Assembly: GCF_000209165.1 (NCBI RefSeq)
Contig: NC_009068.1
Location: forward strand, 1,116,001 to 1,180,000
Length of the DNA: 64,000 bases
Origin: Scheffersomyces stipitis CBS 6054
Taxonomy: Eukaryota; Ascomycota; Pichiomycetes; Serinales; Debaryomycetaceae
Direction: 5' to 3'
The position numbers and the translations under genes were made by a program. The notes beneath the pieces are model-generated. The model was not told where the DNA came from and ran no database searches. It saw only the letters and a program-made list of their open reading frames with translations. Below are positions 1-9,807 of this stretch, piece after piece; positions within the stretch are counted from its first letter, which is position 1; the number at the start of each line of letters is the position of its first letter.

Positions 1-238
1 TATTTTCATTACTGTCGCTTGTCTTATCTTTCCGTCTTCTTTCGTGACAGTTCGTCTCGCTAATGTTAGCCCTGTGAAACCCGCGCTCGGATATGGAGGT
101 ATGTACCCGAAATCTGGCCCTGCAGACAGTCCCATCTAACATATAGCGATTTTTTTTGGCTCAGGCTGAATCTTTTTTATGGGTTCATCTTTTTTCTCGA
201 GAAATCGTCAGGGAGTTTACTTTATAGATACATAAACG

Positions 239-1471
239 ATGTCTATGTCTTCTGAGATGGCGGCAGCCATAGAGGAGAATGACCTCAGTTTCGGTGTGGG
301 AGATCTGGCTACATCATCGCTAGCATACGTCATCAGGGGCCAGAACAGAGCCCAAACTCCCCGTACTACTCTGGAAGAAAACATCTCCATATCACAGCGA
401 ATGATCTCTGCTTGTCTGGGATCACTTATCACATCGCTTGTAGTTACTCCTTTTGATGTTATCAGGATCAGAATCCAGCAACAGGAGATTTTACCCAAAG
501 ATCCTTGCTGTCAGACCCATTTTCCCGAGAGCTTTCCTACTAAGAACACATTAGCAGGAGTCAAAAATTCCTCAAACAGTTCATTACCTTCGTCAATGTC
601 TTCATCTGCATTATCAGAAACAGAGCCTTTCTGGTTGACTAAGCATTACTGCAAATCGGCAGAAAACTGTAGCAGAATCAATTCCACTTTTCAGGGATTT
701 GTGGCGGTGAGCAGAAACGAAGGTATAGCCACACTTTGGAGAGGACTTTCATTAACTCTTTTCATGGCTATCCCATCCAATATCATCTACTTCACGGGCT
801 ATGAATACATACGGGACCATTCGCCCATTGGCGGGCATCCGTTGAATCCCCTTTTCTGTGGTTCTTTTGCCAGAATCATGGCTGCGACGTTTGTGGCCCC
901 AGCAGAGTTGATAAAGACGAGACTTCAGTCGATTCCCACTGACCGTGAGGCTTCCCCCAAGATCTTGTCCAATCTCTTGCGAGACCTGTTATCTGTAGTA
1001 AGACAGAAGGGTGTTGGCACACTCTTCACAGGATTGCAGATAACCTTGTGGAGAGATGTGCCCTTCTCGGGAATATACTGGTCCAGTTACGAAATAATGA
1101 AGTATAGAATATCCAAGCTAATGCATGCCGATTTCAACGGCCCCCAAGACAACGATGAGTGGAAAGTGTTCACCACCAGTTTTCTTTCAGGTTCCATTTC
1201 TGGTTCCATTGCTGCGTTTTTTACCAATCCATTCGATGTTGGCAAAACAAGAATGCAAATCACTCAAGTAGACGCCCCTTTTTCAGGAAGAAGATCAAAA
1301 GATCCATCGATGTTCAAGTTCTTGATGAATATCTACAAAAAGGAAGGAATGCGTGCACTTTATGCTGGATTTGTGCCCAGAGTGATGAAAGTAGCTCCAT
1401 CGTGTGCCATCATGATTTCTTCATATGAGGTAGGGAAGAAGTTCTTCAAAAATGGCAATAATGACAACTAA
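239..1471 (+). CDS. MTM1: Mitochondrial carrier Mtm1 (SLC25A39/40 type)
   Basis: Inner-membrane solute carrier of 410 residues. In yeast, Mtm1 is needed for manganese loading of Sod2 and for mitochondrial iron and cofactor homeostasis; its animal relatives SLC25A39/40 are linked to glutathione import. Three carrier repeats are visible, each with the Px[DE]xx[KR] signature: TPFDVIR near residue 70, APAELIKTR near 222 and NPFDVGKTR near 330. The long insert between helices 1 and 2 and the segments PFSGIYWSSYE and PSCAIMISSYE match Mtm1 rather than other carriers. The start is an ATG with A at -3. Codon 60 (416-418) is CTG at a helix position where relatives carry a small residue, which suits serine decoding. 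It is convergent with the Pil1-like gene. The transport substrate is not shown by the sequence. Confidence 0.9.
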   Translation: MSMSSEMAAAIEENDLSFGVGDLATSSLAYVIRGQNRAQTPRTTLEENISISQRMISACLGSLITSLVVTPFDVIRIRIQQQEILPKDPCCQTHFPESFPTKNTLAGVKNSSNSSLPSSMSSSALSETEPFWLTKHYCKSAENCSRINSTFQGFVAVSRNEGIATLWRGLSLTLFMAIPSNIIYFTGYEYIRDHSPIGGHPLNPLFCGSFARIMAATFVAPAELIKTRLQSIPTDREASPKILSNLLRDLLSVVRQKGVGTLFTGLQITLWRDVPFSGIYWSSYEIMKYRISKLMHADFNGPQDNDEWKVFTTSFLSGSISGSIAAFFTNPFDVGKTRMQITQVDAPFSGRRSKDPSMFKFLMNIYKKEGMRALYAGFVPRVMKVAPSCAIMISSYEVGKKFFKNGNNDN

Positions 1472-1735
1472 ACGACAATATATCAGTAACATATTCCAGG
1501 TATCAATTATTCTACAATTAATCTAAAAGCGATTAACCTGGCAACAATAATCATGATAATAATCTAGATAAATAACTGGATAACAACAACAACTCCATGA
1601 TAAATAGATAACAGCCAGTCTATACAATTATTCTACCTTACTATTCTTGGGTCCTGATGCAGTTTACAATTCTTATATATAGTGCTATTTCGGTTTGTAC
1701 ATAGATAATAGAGGTGTTATAGTTTTGGTTATTCA

Positions 1736-3012
1736 TTATACCCAATGCTCGCTGGGCCCATAGGAATTGGTGTAGCCCTGAGTTCTCATGTCCATATTGG
1801 TGATTCTGGTAGGTACATTATGGGTACCAAATTGTATAGGTTCCGTAATAATGGAGTCTTGCATTTCTGAAAGATTATTCTGGTTTTGGGGTAAATTTCT
1901 TTCGTGAACATGATGGAAGTTACCATTGGTATTGGTATTGGTAAAGGAATTGACATCGTCAGCATTGACCATAGTAATTGAATACTCCAGTTTCGATTTC
2001 GAATTTCTTTCTCTGCCTCGATTGGGGTTGCTGACTACAGATGGAGAAGGATACTCTGAACCTGTCCTGGTTTCTGCAACTTGTGAACTTCTTCTATTAG
2101 TTTGTGAAGTTCCACTGGGTCTAACAGTTGAACCAGGCAAATCCGTTGATAATGACATATTCTGGAGAAACTTCCCACAGTCTCCACTGGCATCTTGAGC
2201 CTTCTTGAGATGGATTTGTAACGAACAAATGTACTCAATAAAGCTGTCTCTCAAGTCGTGCTCTATTGCACGAATAAGCTGTCTGGAAACTACTTCCAAG
2301 TTTCCGTTAATCTCTTCCAACCTTTCGCTAGCCAAAGTCGTAGTATTGGCATTCAACCCATGTTTGGTTTCATTATCTTTGAGTATTTTAAGTTGTCTGG
2401 ATCTGGAGCTTAAAAGCTCTTTTTGCTTCTTTTCTCTCTCATTGACCAGTGCAAGACTGATCTTGATCTTGTCGAGTTTTTCCAAGTGGTTAGTTTCTGA
2501 AGTCAATTGTGTTGACATTAAGCTGTTGAACTCTTTGATCATGGCAATTATTTCAGTGTTGTTGAAGTTATTCGACCAGGTCACTATTTCCAGAGCAAAT
2601 TCTGACTTGAGCGTGTTAAGTTTCTGATTGGCCTTGACAATATTGCCTATCTTTTTGTGGAGCAGGCTGGCCAGAGCAGCGTTGCTGTTGAAAACACCCC
2701 TACCGCCTTCTTCGTTCTCGGTTCCATTGGTAATTGACATGGGAGAATTGGCTATTTTAGGAGCCAACTTGAACCCAGTCAATACATGAAACTTGTCGAA
2801 AAATCGCTGCATTTCTCTGGGTTGAGCTTTGAGTATACTACTAGGAATTGGAATACTAAAACTGGTTTTGGCTGTCTGGTAGTTCCACACACTGGGCGAT
2901 GCTTCAGAGAAAATCCGCGCTGAGTATAACTTGTTATCTTGAGGATTTTCTTCTCTAAGAATGATGTTAGTGTGAATTCTCCAATTAACTAACTGGTTGT
3001 TCTTACTCCATA
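1736..3012 (-). CDS. Pil1/Lsp1-like BAR-domain protein (eisosome family), spliced
   Basis: The main open frame (1736-2954) has no ATG at its 5' end; its first near-start codon is GTG at 2888-2890. I propose one intron at 2955-3007 (53 nt): donor GTAAGA, branch site CACTAAC, acceptor CTTAG. It joins a five-base first exon (ATGGA, 3008-3012) and gives a 407-residue protein beginning MEEENPQDNKLYSAR. Residues 90-290 are helical and coiled, and their layout (KKIGNIVKANQKL, then a Trp motif, then long charged helices ending in a DSFIEYICSLQIHLKKA helix) resembles the membrane-bending BAR domain of eisosome proteins Pil1 and Lsp1. The last 110 residues are Ser/Asn/Thr-rich and probably disordered. 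It is clearly more diverged than true Pil1, so it may be a third, specialised family member. Family assignment is moderate; the splice is inferred. Confidence 0.55.
2955..3007 (-). other. Proposed 53-nt intron of the Pil1-like gene
   Basis: On the minus strand the donor is GTAAGA, the branch point is CACTAAC about 10 nt before the acceptor, and the acceptor is TTCTTAG. Removing it turns ATGGA plus AGAAGAAAAT into ATG GAA GAA GAA AAT in frame with the long open frame. The donor is one base from the common GTAAGT, and the intron is short for a yeast, so this is an inference. Confidence 0.5.
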
Positions 3013-3230
3013 ATCCAGTTGGTGTATATCGTCGGCAAATAGATAAAAAAATGGGTGCAAAATTTGGAGCGGCTATCTACGCAGGCGGCGCTACCAGCAT
3101 CCAATTTGATTGCAAAAAGGTAAGTCCTGTTCATTTTACTGTCTACATTTGGTGTTTATTACTGAAACTGTTTTTTATTATTTGTCGATTTACTAATATA
3201 TGAATTTGTAATTGGATAATGTCAAATTAT

Positions 3231-3968
3231 CTACTTCTTCGATACTTCTTCGTTAATGTTCAAGCCAGTAACATCGGCAATGGAGTGTTTCAAGCTGTGG
3301 ATCAGACTTTCAATCGACTTCTTACTGGATTCGGATGTTTGCTCGATCTTTTGTACCAATTCCCCAGTTTTGTTGAAGACATACTCCTGTTGTTGTGCAA
3401 TTTGAGGCAAATTGTTCTTCTCCAACTTCCACAAGAACCCAGTAGTGTTTGCAAAAGTTTGTGGCAAGAAGTACTTGAAGGCGGCGAGGCCAAATGCGAC
3501 TGGAAACGTGGCTTTGGCTATAATTCCACGCTGACGAGCAGCAATGTTGGCCGATAACGTGGCAATTACGATGTATATAGAGTTGGGTAACAAGTCCTCG
3601 GATTTTGCATGCAATTCTCCAACAGTAGAAGTCACGTGCCTTTCTGTTTCATAGTATTTGGAGTATCCGTCATTGACATACAGTTGCACTTGAGCCAAAA
3701 CGTTTTGGGAAGTTTCTCTGGCTGACTTGAAAACGGATTCTACAGCTTCAGGAGAACGTACGGAAATGCCGTCTATCAAGCGGTTCGATCCGAGAGCTTC
3801 CAATTCGGTTCCAGCAGCTGGTGTTACAGTTCCTGGTACTGGAACTACGTCGGTTTCATCCTCGTAGAAGCGTCTTTTTGGTTCGTTTTTCACAGGAGAA
3901 GATGAAATTATTATTCCTGATGATGCAAGTACGGGTATTGTGACCCTTAATGCTTGTTTGGAGAACAT
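3231..3968 (-). CDS. MIC27: MICOS subunit of the apolipoprotein-O family, Mic27-like
   Basis: 245 residues, starting at an ATG with a hydrophobic, basic N-terminus. The family (Mic26/Mic27) sits in the inner mitochondrial membrane and helps hold cristae junctions as part of MICOS, with Mic27 stabilising Mic10. The diagnostic part is the C-terminal half: a first hydrophobic segment SIYIVIATLSANIAA (about residues 131-145), then FPVAFGLAAFKYFLPQT (about 155-171), closely matching the Mic27 segment ending in FKYWAPQT, then a coiled tail. The middle (residues 85-125) is amphipathic. It lies head to head with RSM22 across 301 bp, so two mitochondrial genes share a promoter region. Whether it is the strict orthologue of Mic27 or of Mic26 cannot be settled from motifs alone. 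Confidence 0.7.
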   Translation of the reverse strand: MFSKQALRVTIPVLASSGIIISSSPVKNEPKRRFYEDETDVVPVPGTVTPAAGTELEALGSNRLIDGISVRSPEAVESVFKSARETSQNVLAQVQLYVNDGYSKYYETERHVTSTVGELHAKSEDLLPNSIYIVIATLSANIAARQRGIIAKATFPVAFGLAAFKYFLPQTFANTTGFLWKLEKNNLPQIAQQQEYVFNKTGELVQKIEQTSESSKKSIESLIHSLKHSIADVTGLNINEEVSKK

Positions 3969-4269
3969 TGTCGATCTTTCTGGTGCTTCTATGGCGAAAA
4001 AGGTGTAGAATTGGATTTTTCAGATTCAATACAGTATTGCTGATGTTTTATTCGAGGAATGTGAGAGGTAATGTCGTGTCAGTGAGTACAGTCTTTGGGC
4101 GCACAAAAATGTCTCTTATTAATTGAAAAGGCAGATGATCTGTGCGACATTATTCTACAGCTTTTACTAGATTTTTTCTAAGGTTGCAACTTTTCAGACT
4201 CTATCTTTTAGAATTAGAATTTTTCCATTTTGTATTTGATTTTATTGTATTTGTATATTCAGTTAGCAG
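3969..4269. promoter_or_regulatory. Divergent promoter of MIC27-like gene and RSM22
   Basis: 301 bp between two divergent mitochondrial genes. It is AT-rich with T-tracts toward RSM22 (4160-4260). I see no recognised factor site beyond AT-rich stretches. Confidence 0.4.
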
Positions 4270-6762
4270 ATGTTGCGCTTCAGATGTGCCCACAGCAGAG
4301 GTGTCCATTTTCTTCATCGAAATGTGGCCTCTTCCAATTTCAAAGTGACAATCAGTTTGCAACTCATCAGAGCCATTTCAAGTAACCAGAAAAGCAAAGA
4401 TTCAGTACAAACATGGGACTCTTCAACTTTTGAGTTTCTAAAAGGCGATTCAGCTAGGGATAACAGTTCTGGTGTCAAGTTGCCGTTTGACGAAAGAAGA
4501 AAAAGTGAAACTTTTGGACAGCTTGTGAGAAGTGAGATTCATAAACGAGAAAATAAGCTTGTAGAAGACAACGAAAAGTTGGTGAAGCAGGGACCCACTT
4601 TCGCCGACAACGAAGAAAATGATATTCCATTAGAAATGTCACCGTTTCGAAATGCTGACGGCTCGTTTATCAAGGGTGAAACCTCTGAAGAAGCACGACT
4701 CCATGATTTAACTCTAGAGGGAAGAGTAGACAAGTCAACTACTCAAATTCCAGATGAGATTGCAAAGGCTATAAATAACAATATTCTCAGACTTAATATT
4801 CCTGACAAGTTGCGAGAAAGGGCTGCGCAGATTTATCAAAGCTTGAGCAGAGACCAGATCCAGAAAGCTCCCCAGACCTCTTTGGATTGCGATGCCCACA
4901 TCGCAGCACTTTTCTTGCAGGACTATTCTCATTCCAGGCAGGTTCTCTTGGAGTTGCAGAAGAGAGTCGGAAAGGAAAAGTTCAATCCACAGCATATTTT
5001 GGATATTGGTTATGGTCCTGCAACTGGAATCGTCGCCTTGAACGAGATCATGGGCCCAGAATGGGTTCCCCAGGAAAAGGAAGCATATATTATTGGAAGA
5101 AACAACCACCAGATGAAAAAGAGAGCCAAGATCATTTTGTCCCGTCAGTTGAACGAACACTTTGAAGTAGAAGCTGGTGCAAATTTTGCAGAAAACAACG
5201 AACTTGAAGTCGAAGACGAAGAAGCGTTCATTGAAACTGAAATAAATGAACAAATTGAAGAAGAACAAGAAGAGGAAGAAGATTATGTTGGAGCTATCGA
5301 TACTTCTGCTATTCTGTTGCGGACGAGATTGAGAGATTCGCTACCTGTTTCGAAATCGTATGATTTGATTATGGTCAACCATTCTCTTTTGACGAGAGAG
5401 TTCAAGTTTCCCAAGGATATTGACGATAACATCTATATGATCTTGAGATTATTGAAGCCCGGAGGACACTTGGTTTTGGTTGAAAGAGGCAATGCCGTGG
5501 GATTTGAGACTATTGCTAGAGCCAGACAGATCATGATCAGACCAGAGTCGTATGCGAACGAAGTGGGTAAGATCCCTCGTCCATACATTAAGGGGTCCAC
5601 CATAAAGCCACAAAGATTGAGAAAAGAAGATCAGATAATTTCAGATGAAGATATCGAATTTGAACAGAAACTCTTGGAACAGTATGAACTAGAAAATCTT
5701 GAAGAATCCGAAGAAATTAAGTTGAAACAGTTGGAAGAAGAAGTGGAAGTCCAAGACGCTTCCGAGTTTGAAAAAGAATTGAATGAAAAGTACGGTGAAC
5801 CCACAGAAGAAGAACTCAAGTTTGAGTTTGAAGATAGTGACGAATTTGAAGTTTTACCTGTAGACCATGAACCCGCTATTTCTGGTACTGGTTCTGAATT
5901 GGGTTCTGAAAGTGTGGACTATCATATCAGCATTCTTGCTCCATGTCCACATCACAGAAAGTGTCCTTTACAGATTGGGGATCCCAAATACTACAAGATA
6001 CCTAACCACAAACATAGACTTAACTTCTGTTCGTTTAACAAAGTGGTGCAAAGACCAAGGTACACTATGGAGTTGAAGAAAGGACGTAGGTTGGCTACTA
6101 CATGGGATAAGACTAGTGAAGATGGGTTTGGGTTAGATCGATTATCAAAGAAAACCTTACAGAGTTTAGAAGGTTCAGGTAGACCCGGCGGTGTCAATAC
6201 AGAGAACGGTTCGTACTCTTACCTTATAGCTCAACGAAGTTTGAACGATGTTGAAACAATTAAGAAGATCGAATCAGATCGTCTGTATAACAACTACGAT
6301 GTTCAGAATAAGTTGGATGTCAACAACTGGGCCAGAATAATACAGAAACCAGCCAAAATCAAGAAGAACGTTAAGTTAACCGTTTGTTCAGCTGCTGGTA
6401 ACATTGAAGTGTGGCAGATCCCTAAGAGTGTAGGTAAGCAAGAGTATCACGATGCTAGAAAAGTAGACCGTGGAGACACTTGGGCTCTTGGAAAGAAAAG
6501 TGTTGTCATCAAGAATCTGATTACAGACAAAATACGTGACAAGCTAGACGTTCTTTCTAAAACTCAAAAGAAGACATTCCTTAAGGAACAGAGAAAGAAG
6601 CAATGGAAGAAAAAGACCAGTGCATCGGAAGACGACTTCATGGATGACGTCTTCCTGATGACAGACTCAATTGCAACCGAATTGGAGAATTCCAAAAAGT
6701 ACCAGGCAAAGGGACGTAGGGCCAACTATGACGTTGATCCTCGAAGCTTTGATGGGAAGTGA
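4270..6762 (+). CDS. RSM22: Mitochondrial small ribosomal subunit protein Rsm22
   Basis: 830 residues, longer than S. cerevisiae Rsm22 (628). Rsm22 is a methyltransferase-fold protein of the mitochondrial small ribosomal subunit and its assembly. The N-terminus (MLRFRCAHSRGVHFLHR) is basic and lacks acidic residues, as a mitochondrial presequence should. The SAM-type glycine motif DIGYGPATG is near residues 243-251, and LLKPGGHLVLVERG near 395 is the conserved strand 4-5 region. A cysteine cluster C559, C565, C587 with a probable partner C706 matches the 4Fe-4S site of this family. Two acidic low-complexity inserts, about residues 315-345 (EEEQEEEEDY) and 455-540, explain the extra length. 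The C-terminus is highly basic. It is divergent from the MIC27-like gene. Confidence 0.9.
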   Translation: MLRFRCAHSRGVHFLHRNVASSNFKVTISLQLIRAISSNQKSKDSVQTWDSSTFEFLKGDSARDNSSGVKLPFDERRKSETFGQLVRSEIHKRENKLVEDNEKLVKQGPTFADNEENDIPLEMSPFRNADGSFIKGETSEEARLHDLTLEGRVDKSTTQIPDEIAKAINNNILRLNIPDKLRERAAQIYQSLSRDQIQKAPQTSLDCDAHIAALFLQDYSHSRQVLLELQKRVGKEKFNPQHILDIGYGPATGIVALNEIMGPEWVPQEKEAYIIGRNNHQMKKRAKIILSRQLNEHFEVEAGANFAENNELEVEDEEAFIETEINEQIEEEQEEEEDYVGAIDTSAILLRTRLRDSLPVSKSYDLIMVNHSLLTREFKFPKDIDDNIYMILRLLKPGGHLVLVERGNAVGFETIARARQIMIRPESYANEVGKIPRPYIKGSTIKPQRLRKEDQIISDEDIEFEQKLLEQYELENLEESEEIKLKQLEEEVEVQDASEFEKELNEKYGEPTEEELKFEFEDSDEFEVLPVDHEPAISGTGSELGSESVDYHISILAPCPHHRKCPLQIGDPKYYKIPNHKHRLNFCSFNKVVQRPRYTMELKKGRRLATTWDKTSEDGFGLDRLSKKTLQSLEGSGRPGGVNTENGSYSYLIAQRSLNDVETIKKIESDRLYNNYDVQNKLDVNNWARIIQKPAKIKKNVKLTVCSAAGNIEVWQIPKSVGKQEYHDARKVDRGDTWALGKKSVVIKNLITDKIRDKLDVLSKTQKKTFLKEQRKKQWKKKTSASEDDFMDDVFLMTDSIATELENSKKYQAKGRRANYDVDPRSFDGK

Positions 6763-7340
6763 TGAGCGATGAATTGTATAAAGATGTAAATAAGTGTACA
6801 TAGTATAAAATAGAAGCTTGTATAATGGCAGTTTTGCAGAGAAGAAAATAGGTTCATATTATAATGACAGTGCCAAAAAGTGGAGAAACAGAATTTCTTC
6901 ATCGCTTAGTCTCTTTTACCTCTCTCTTTCACTTTCTCTCCACACTTCTTGTCTTTCATTTGTTGCATCTTCTGAGGTCTCAGTCATATAGTTTGTTGGA
7001 TCATTTATATGTAATCGTGTCTCATAAACATTCTCTCGATGAGCTGTCTACTTCCTACTCTACAACAATTACTTACTTACTGTAATCTTATATTAAAAAA
7101 CGTCAATAAACCGGACTTTTCCAAATAACTAACATATAATGGAGAACCAAAATTATCTATAGCACATTAGATGTTCAGTATAGTGTATGTGATAACCGAT
7201 GATAAATAAACTGAATGGAAGGATAAAAAGAATGCTGTCATTAAAGAACCGGAGACGGCTCCGTACGTGAATGGATATGCTAGGATTCTACAATGTTCTG
7301 GGGATCTTAGTCTAAAATCAGCCAGACCTCAGTAGCCATC
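6763..7340. other. Intergenic region, RSM22 to RPS27 (convergent)
   Basis: 578 bp between convergent genes. It has a CT-rich patch at 6890-6980. A 73-codon ATG frame at 6864-7085 lies over this pyrimidine tract and has leucine/serine/histidine-rich content typical of chance translation. I see no supported gene or RNA. Confidence 0.4.
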
Positions 7341-7589
7341 CTACTTTCTTCTGAAAGAAGATCCTTCAGTCAACTTGGCCTTACCTCCGGTTGGTGTGCA
7401 CAAGACAGTGGAGCAGTTGTCACAGGTGACAGCAGTTTGGGCATGCGAGAAAACAGTGGTGATGTTCAAACAACCCTGGCACTTGACGTCCATGAAAAAC
7501 GATCTAGGCGATTGGACCAAGGTCTTCAACTTGTGTTGCTTGACTTCGGAAGCGGCGTTTGGGTGTAACAAATCTTGAACTAAAACCAT
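7341..7589 (-). CDS. RPS27: 40S ribosomal protein eS27
   Basis: 82 residues, full length and nearly identical to yeast Rps27 throughout. This small-subunit protein carries a C4 zinc ribbon: C37, C40, C56, C59 (CQGC ... CDNC). The segments [25 protein letters not shown] and the SFRRK ending are invariant family features. The ATG is followed directly by the coding frame with no intron, whereas both S. cerevisiae copies have an intron right after the start; here the bases after ATGG read on without one. Leucine codons are TTG/TTA types, as expected for a highly expressed gene of this clade. A TCACGTG box lies about 120 bp upstream. Confidence 0.97.
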   Translation of the reverse strand: MVLVQDLLHPNAASEVKQHKLKTLVQSPRSFFMDVKCQGCLNITTVFSHAQTAVTCDNCSTVLCTPTGGKAKLTEGSSFRRK

Positions 7590-9807
7590 GGTGACAACAA
7601 TCTATACAATATACAAATAGCCTATCCCAGTTGCCAGATAAAGAGAGATGGATAAATCAAGAGAACGAGGAGGGAAACCGAAGGGGGAGAATGAAAATTT
7701 TTCGTTGTGTCACGTGCCGCTTACCTCAGCTATGGAAATTTCAACACAATTCCGCGGAGGCGAAATGTCGTGTGGCGGCGACCTGTGGAGTGCTTGATAT
7801 GGGAGAAGAGTTATGTGCAGGATAGAGATAAGATGGCAATTATTCCCATTTAGGAATGTAAATCAACAATCAGTTGCAACCATCGTGGTCAGCTCATGGG
7901 AGGTGCAGTTGCAATCAGCAAAAGGAGAAAAGGCTATATACTCACTATGGTAGCCATTTTACTGAGAGATATCGTACTGAGATCTGGTGAGAATTTGGAA
8001 TGGATAACTGCCATGGGCTTATAGAAATACCATTTACAGAGGTGGAGATTTATAGAAAGTAAAGGCTAGCACGTATGGAGTATTCGTCTTGTAGCAACTT
8101 CTGGAAATAGCAATTGTCAGCTACAAAAATTGCATGACTACATCAGAGTCCCACTATCTTGTTTCTATTGTGGTGTAATAATCTTTGAAGCTGCGTGGTA
8201 GTTGTATTTTACCCTATTGGGCTATATTGAATATACTTTCTGTTTAAATACATTTAATTAATGAACTATACCATTTTCATTGACTTCGATCATAAGCAAC
8301 GTGAGCATCAGTATGAGGTATCATGGTTATACTGTATTCAGTTATGGTACTTTCCCACTAGATGTAATGAGTGTATGACTAGCTACTATTTAAGTAGGGA
8401 CTTCTAGACTGCGTTGACAATGTTTAATATAGACAGACAATACTTTGAAAAGGCTTTAAATTCTGGATACAATCTTCATTAGTATTATTAATCTCTTAGT
8501 ATATTGAAAACCACTCTGTTAATAAAACTAAGCTAGAATCAACGTATTTACGAGATACCTCAGACTCTACACAATTTTAAGAGAGATTACATCAGTAGGC
8601 ATCGAAAAGACAACTATTCCTCTCCTACTTATTTGACTAAATTTGCTAAATGATCTAATTATTGCTCTTTTAGGAAGCAATGAATTAGTTCTGAAATTGT
8701 GCTCTACATGGCGAGGACGATTTCGCTTTCCAGGATTACCATATGTTTAATCCTGCCGAGACACGTTTCCAGGGAAGATGATTGGACCATAGGAAAAGTT
8801 GAAAAATTTCTGTAATAAGCTGAGCCAATTGAGTTGTGAATAGTTAACTGGAAATCACATGAATAACATTTATTGTTTTCTTCTTCGTACGAGCTGCACT
8901 GCGATATAGTCGTTACGCGAAAATGTAAAATATACTGATTTTGTAACGTTTTCGCTACAGACATCGAATTCTTCCAAGCCTCGATCGACCATTCAGACAC
9001 CTTAGCGACGTATTGACACTCACTTCATATGAGACACCAAAAAGTGCTAACTCTGTTTTGTTAGGAAGGGTGTGCAGCTTTTCTTACAATTGGACAATTA
9101 TCAATTTATTAACCACACCACAGGAAGGCTCCGGAACAAGGTCTAAATTTGTCACAGATTAATTTCACTTTCGTGTTTGCTAACTATTCTGCGTCTACTC
9201 TAGTTCTGACTTGTATGGATGATGTGGATATCAGGCTAACAACCGAAGAAAACGATCCGGCTTCCCATGTGAAAATTCAGCTGCAGCAGAAGTTTAGCAA
9301 CCGTTGAAAAACACGAATACTTGCATTAGCTTGCATGCCCTAACAGCATGAAAACAATACGGGAATACGAGAATGAAACTGAAAAATTAGATGTGAAAAT
9401 TAAAATGTTTAGAATGTGAAAAATGGAAAACATGAATAAACGGAGATCGAAACCTGAGCACCAGAGCCGATAGACAAAAAAATAACCAGGATGCGTAGAA
9501 AAAAATACCAAAAAATATACATAAAATGTGGACTACGATCTATACCAACCCCACATTCTCCCAACACTCTAACCGAGTCTGTCGTATATTCTTGCTGTAT
9601 TTGCATTGCTACATCGCAACCCAGATAGTCACGAGCTTGGTGGACCTGAAGAATGTGGTTGGTTTTAGTTGGTAGCGCGTTGCCAATATATTATTTGGAT
9701 CAAGCATGGCACTGATGCATAAAAATAAAATACAAATGATAAACAACATCAACAGAAAAGTTATGTATATTTTCTTCTTCTCTCCAGGCTGAACATCTCA
9801 GGCTTCG
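7590..9807. other. 2.2 kb intergenic region between RPS27 and the 9808 gene (divergent)
   Basis: Apart from the RPS27 promoter, I see no convincing gene. Open frames here (for example 8704-9000 minus and 9326-9606 minus) start at non-ATG codons or have no family resemblance. 8200-8700 is AT-rich. I found no tRNA, recognisable snRNA or LTR ends. An unannotated non-coding RNA cannot be excluded. Confidence 0.4.
7693..7716. promoter_or_regulatory. RPS27 promoter elements: GAAAATTTTT-type box and TCACGTG
   Basis: A GAAAATTTTTC tract (about 7693-7703) resembles the RRPE/rapid-growth element. TCACGTG at 7710-7716 is a Cbf1-type palindrome; Cbf1 together with Tbf1 controls ribosomal protein genes in Candida-clade yeasts. 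Both lie 100-130 bp upstream of the RPS27 ATG. Function is inferred from motif and position. Confidence 0.5.

Noticed and set aside
3052..3119. Possible first exon of a plus-strand gene (ATG, 22 codons, then GTAAGT, with TACTAAT about 75 bp later)
   Set aside because: The following AG sites lie inside the 3' end of the minus-strand MIC27-like gene and lead only to antisense frames; no protein family fits. Treated as a chance donor.
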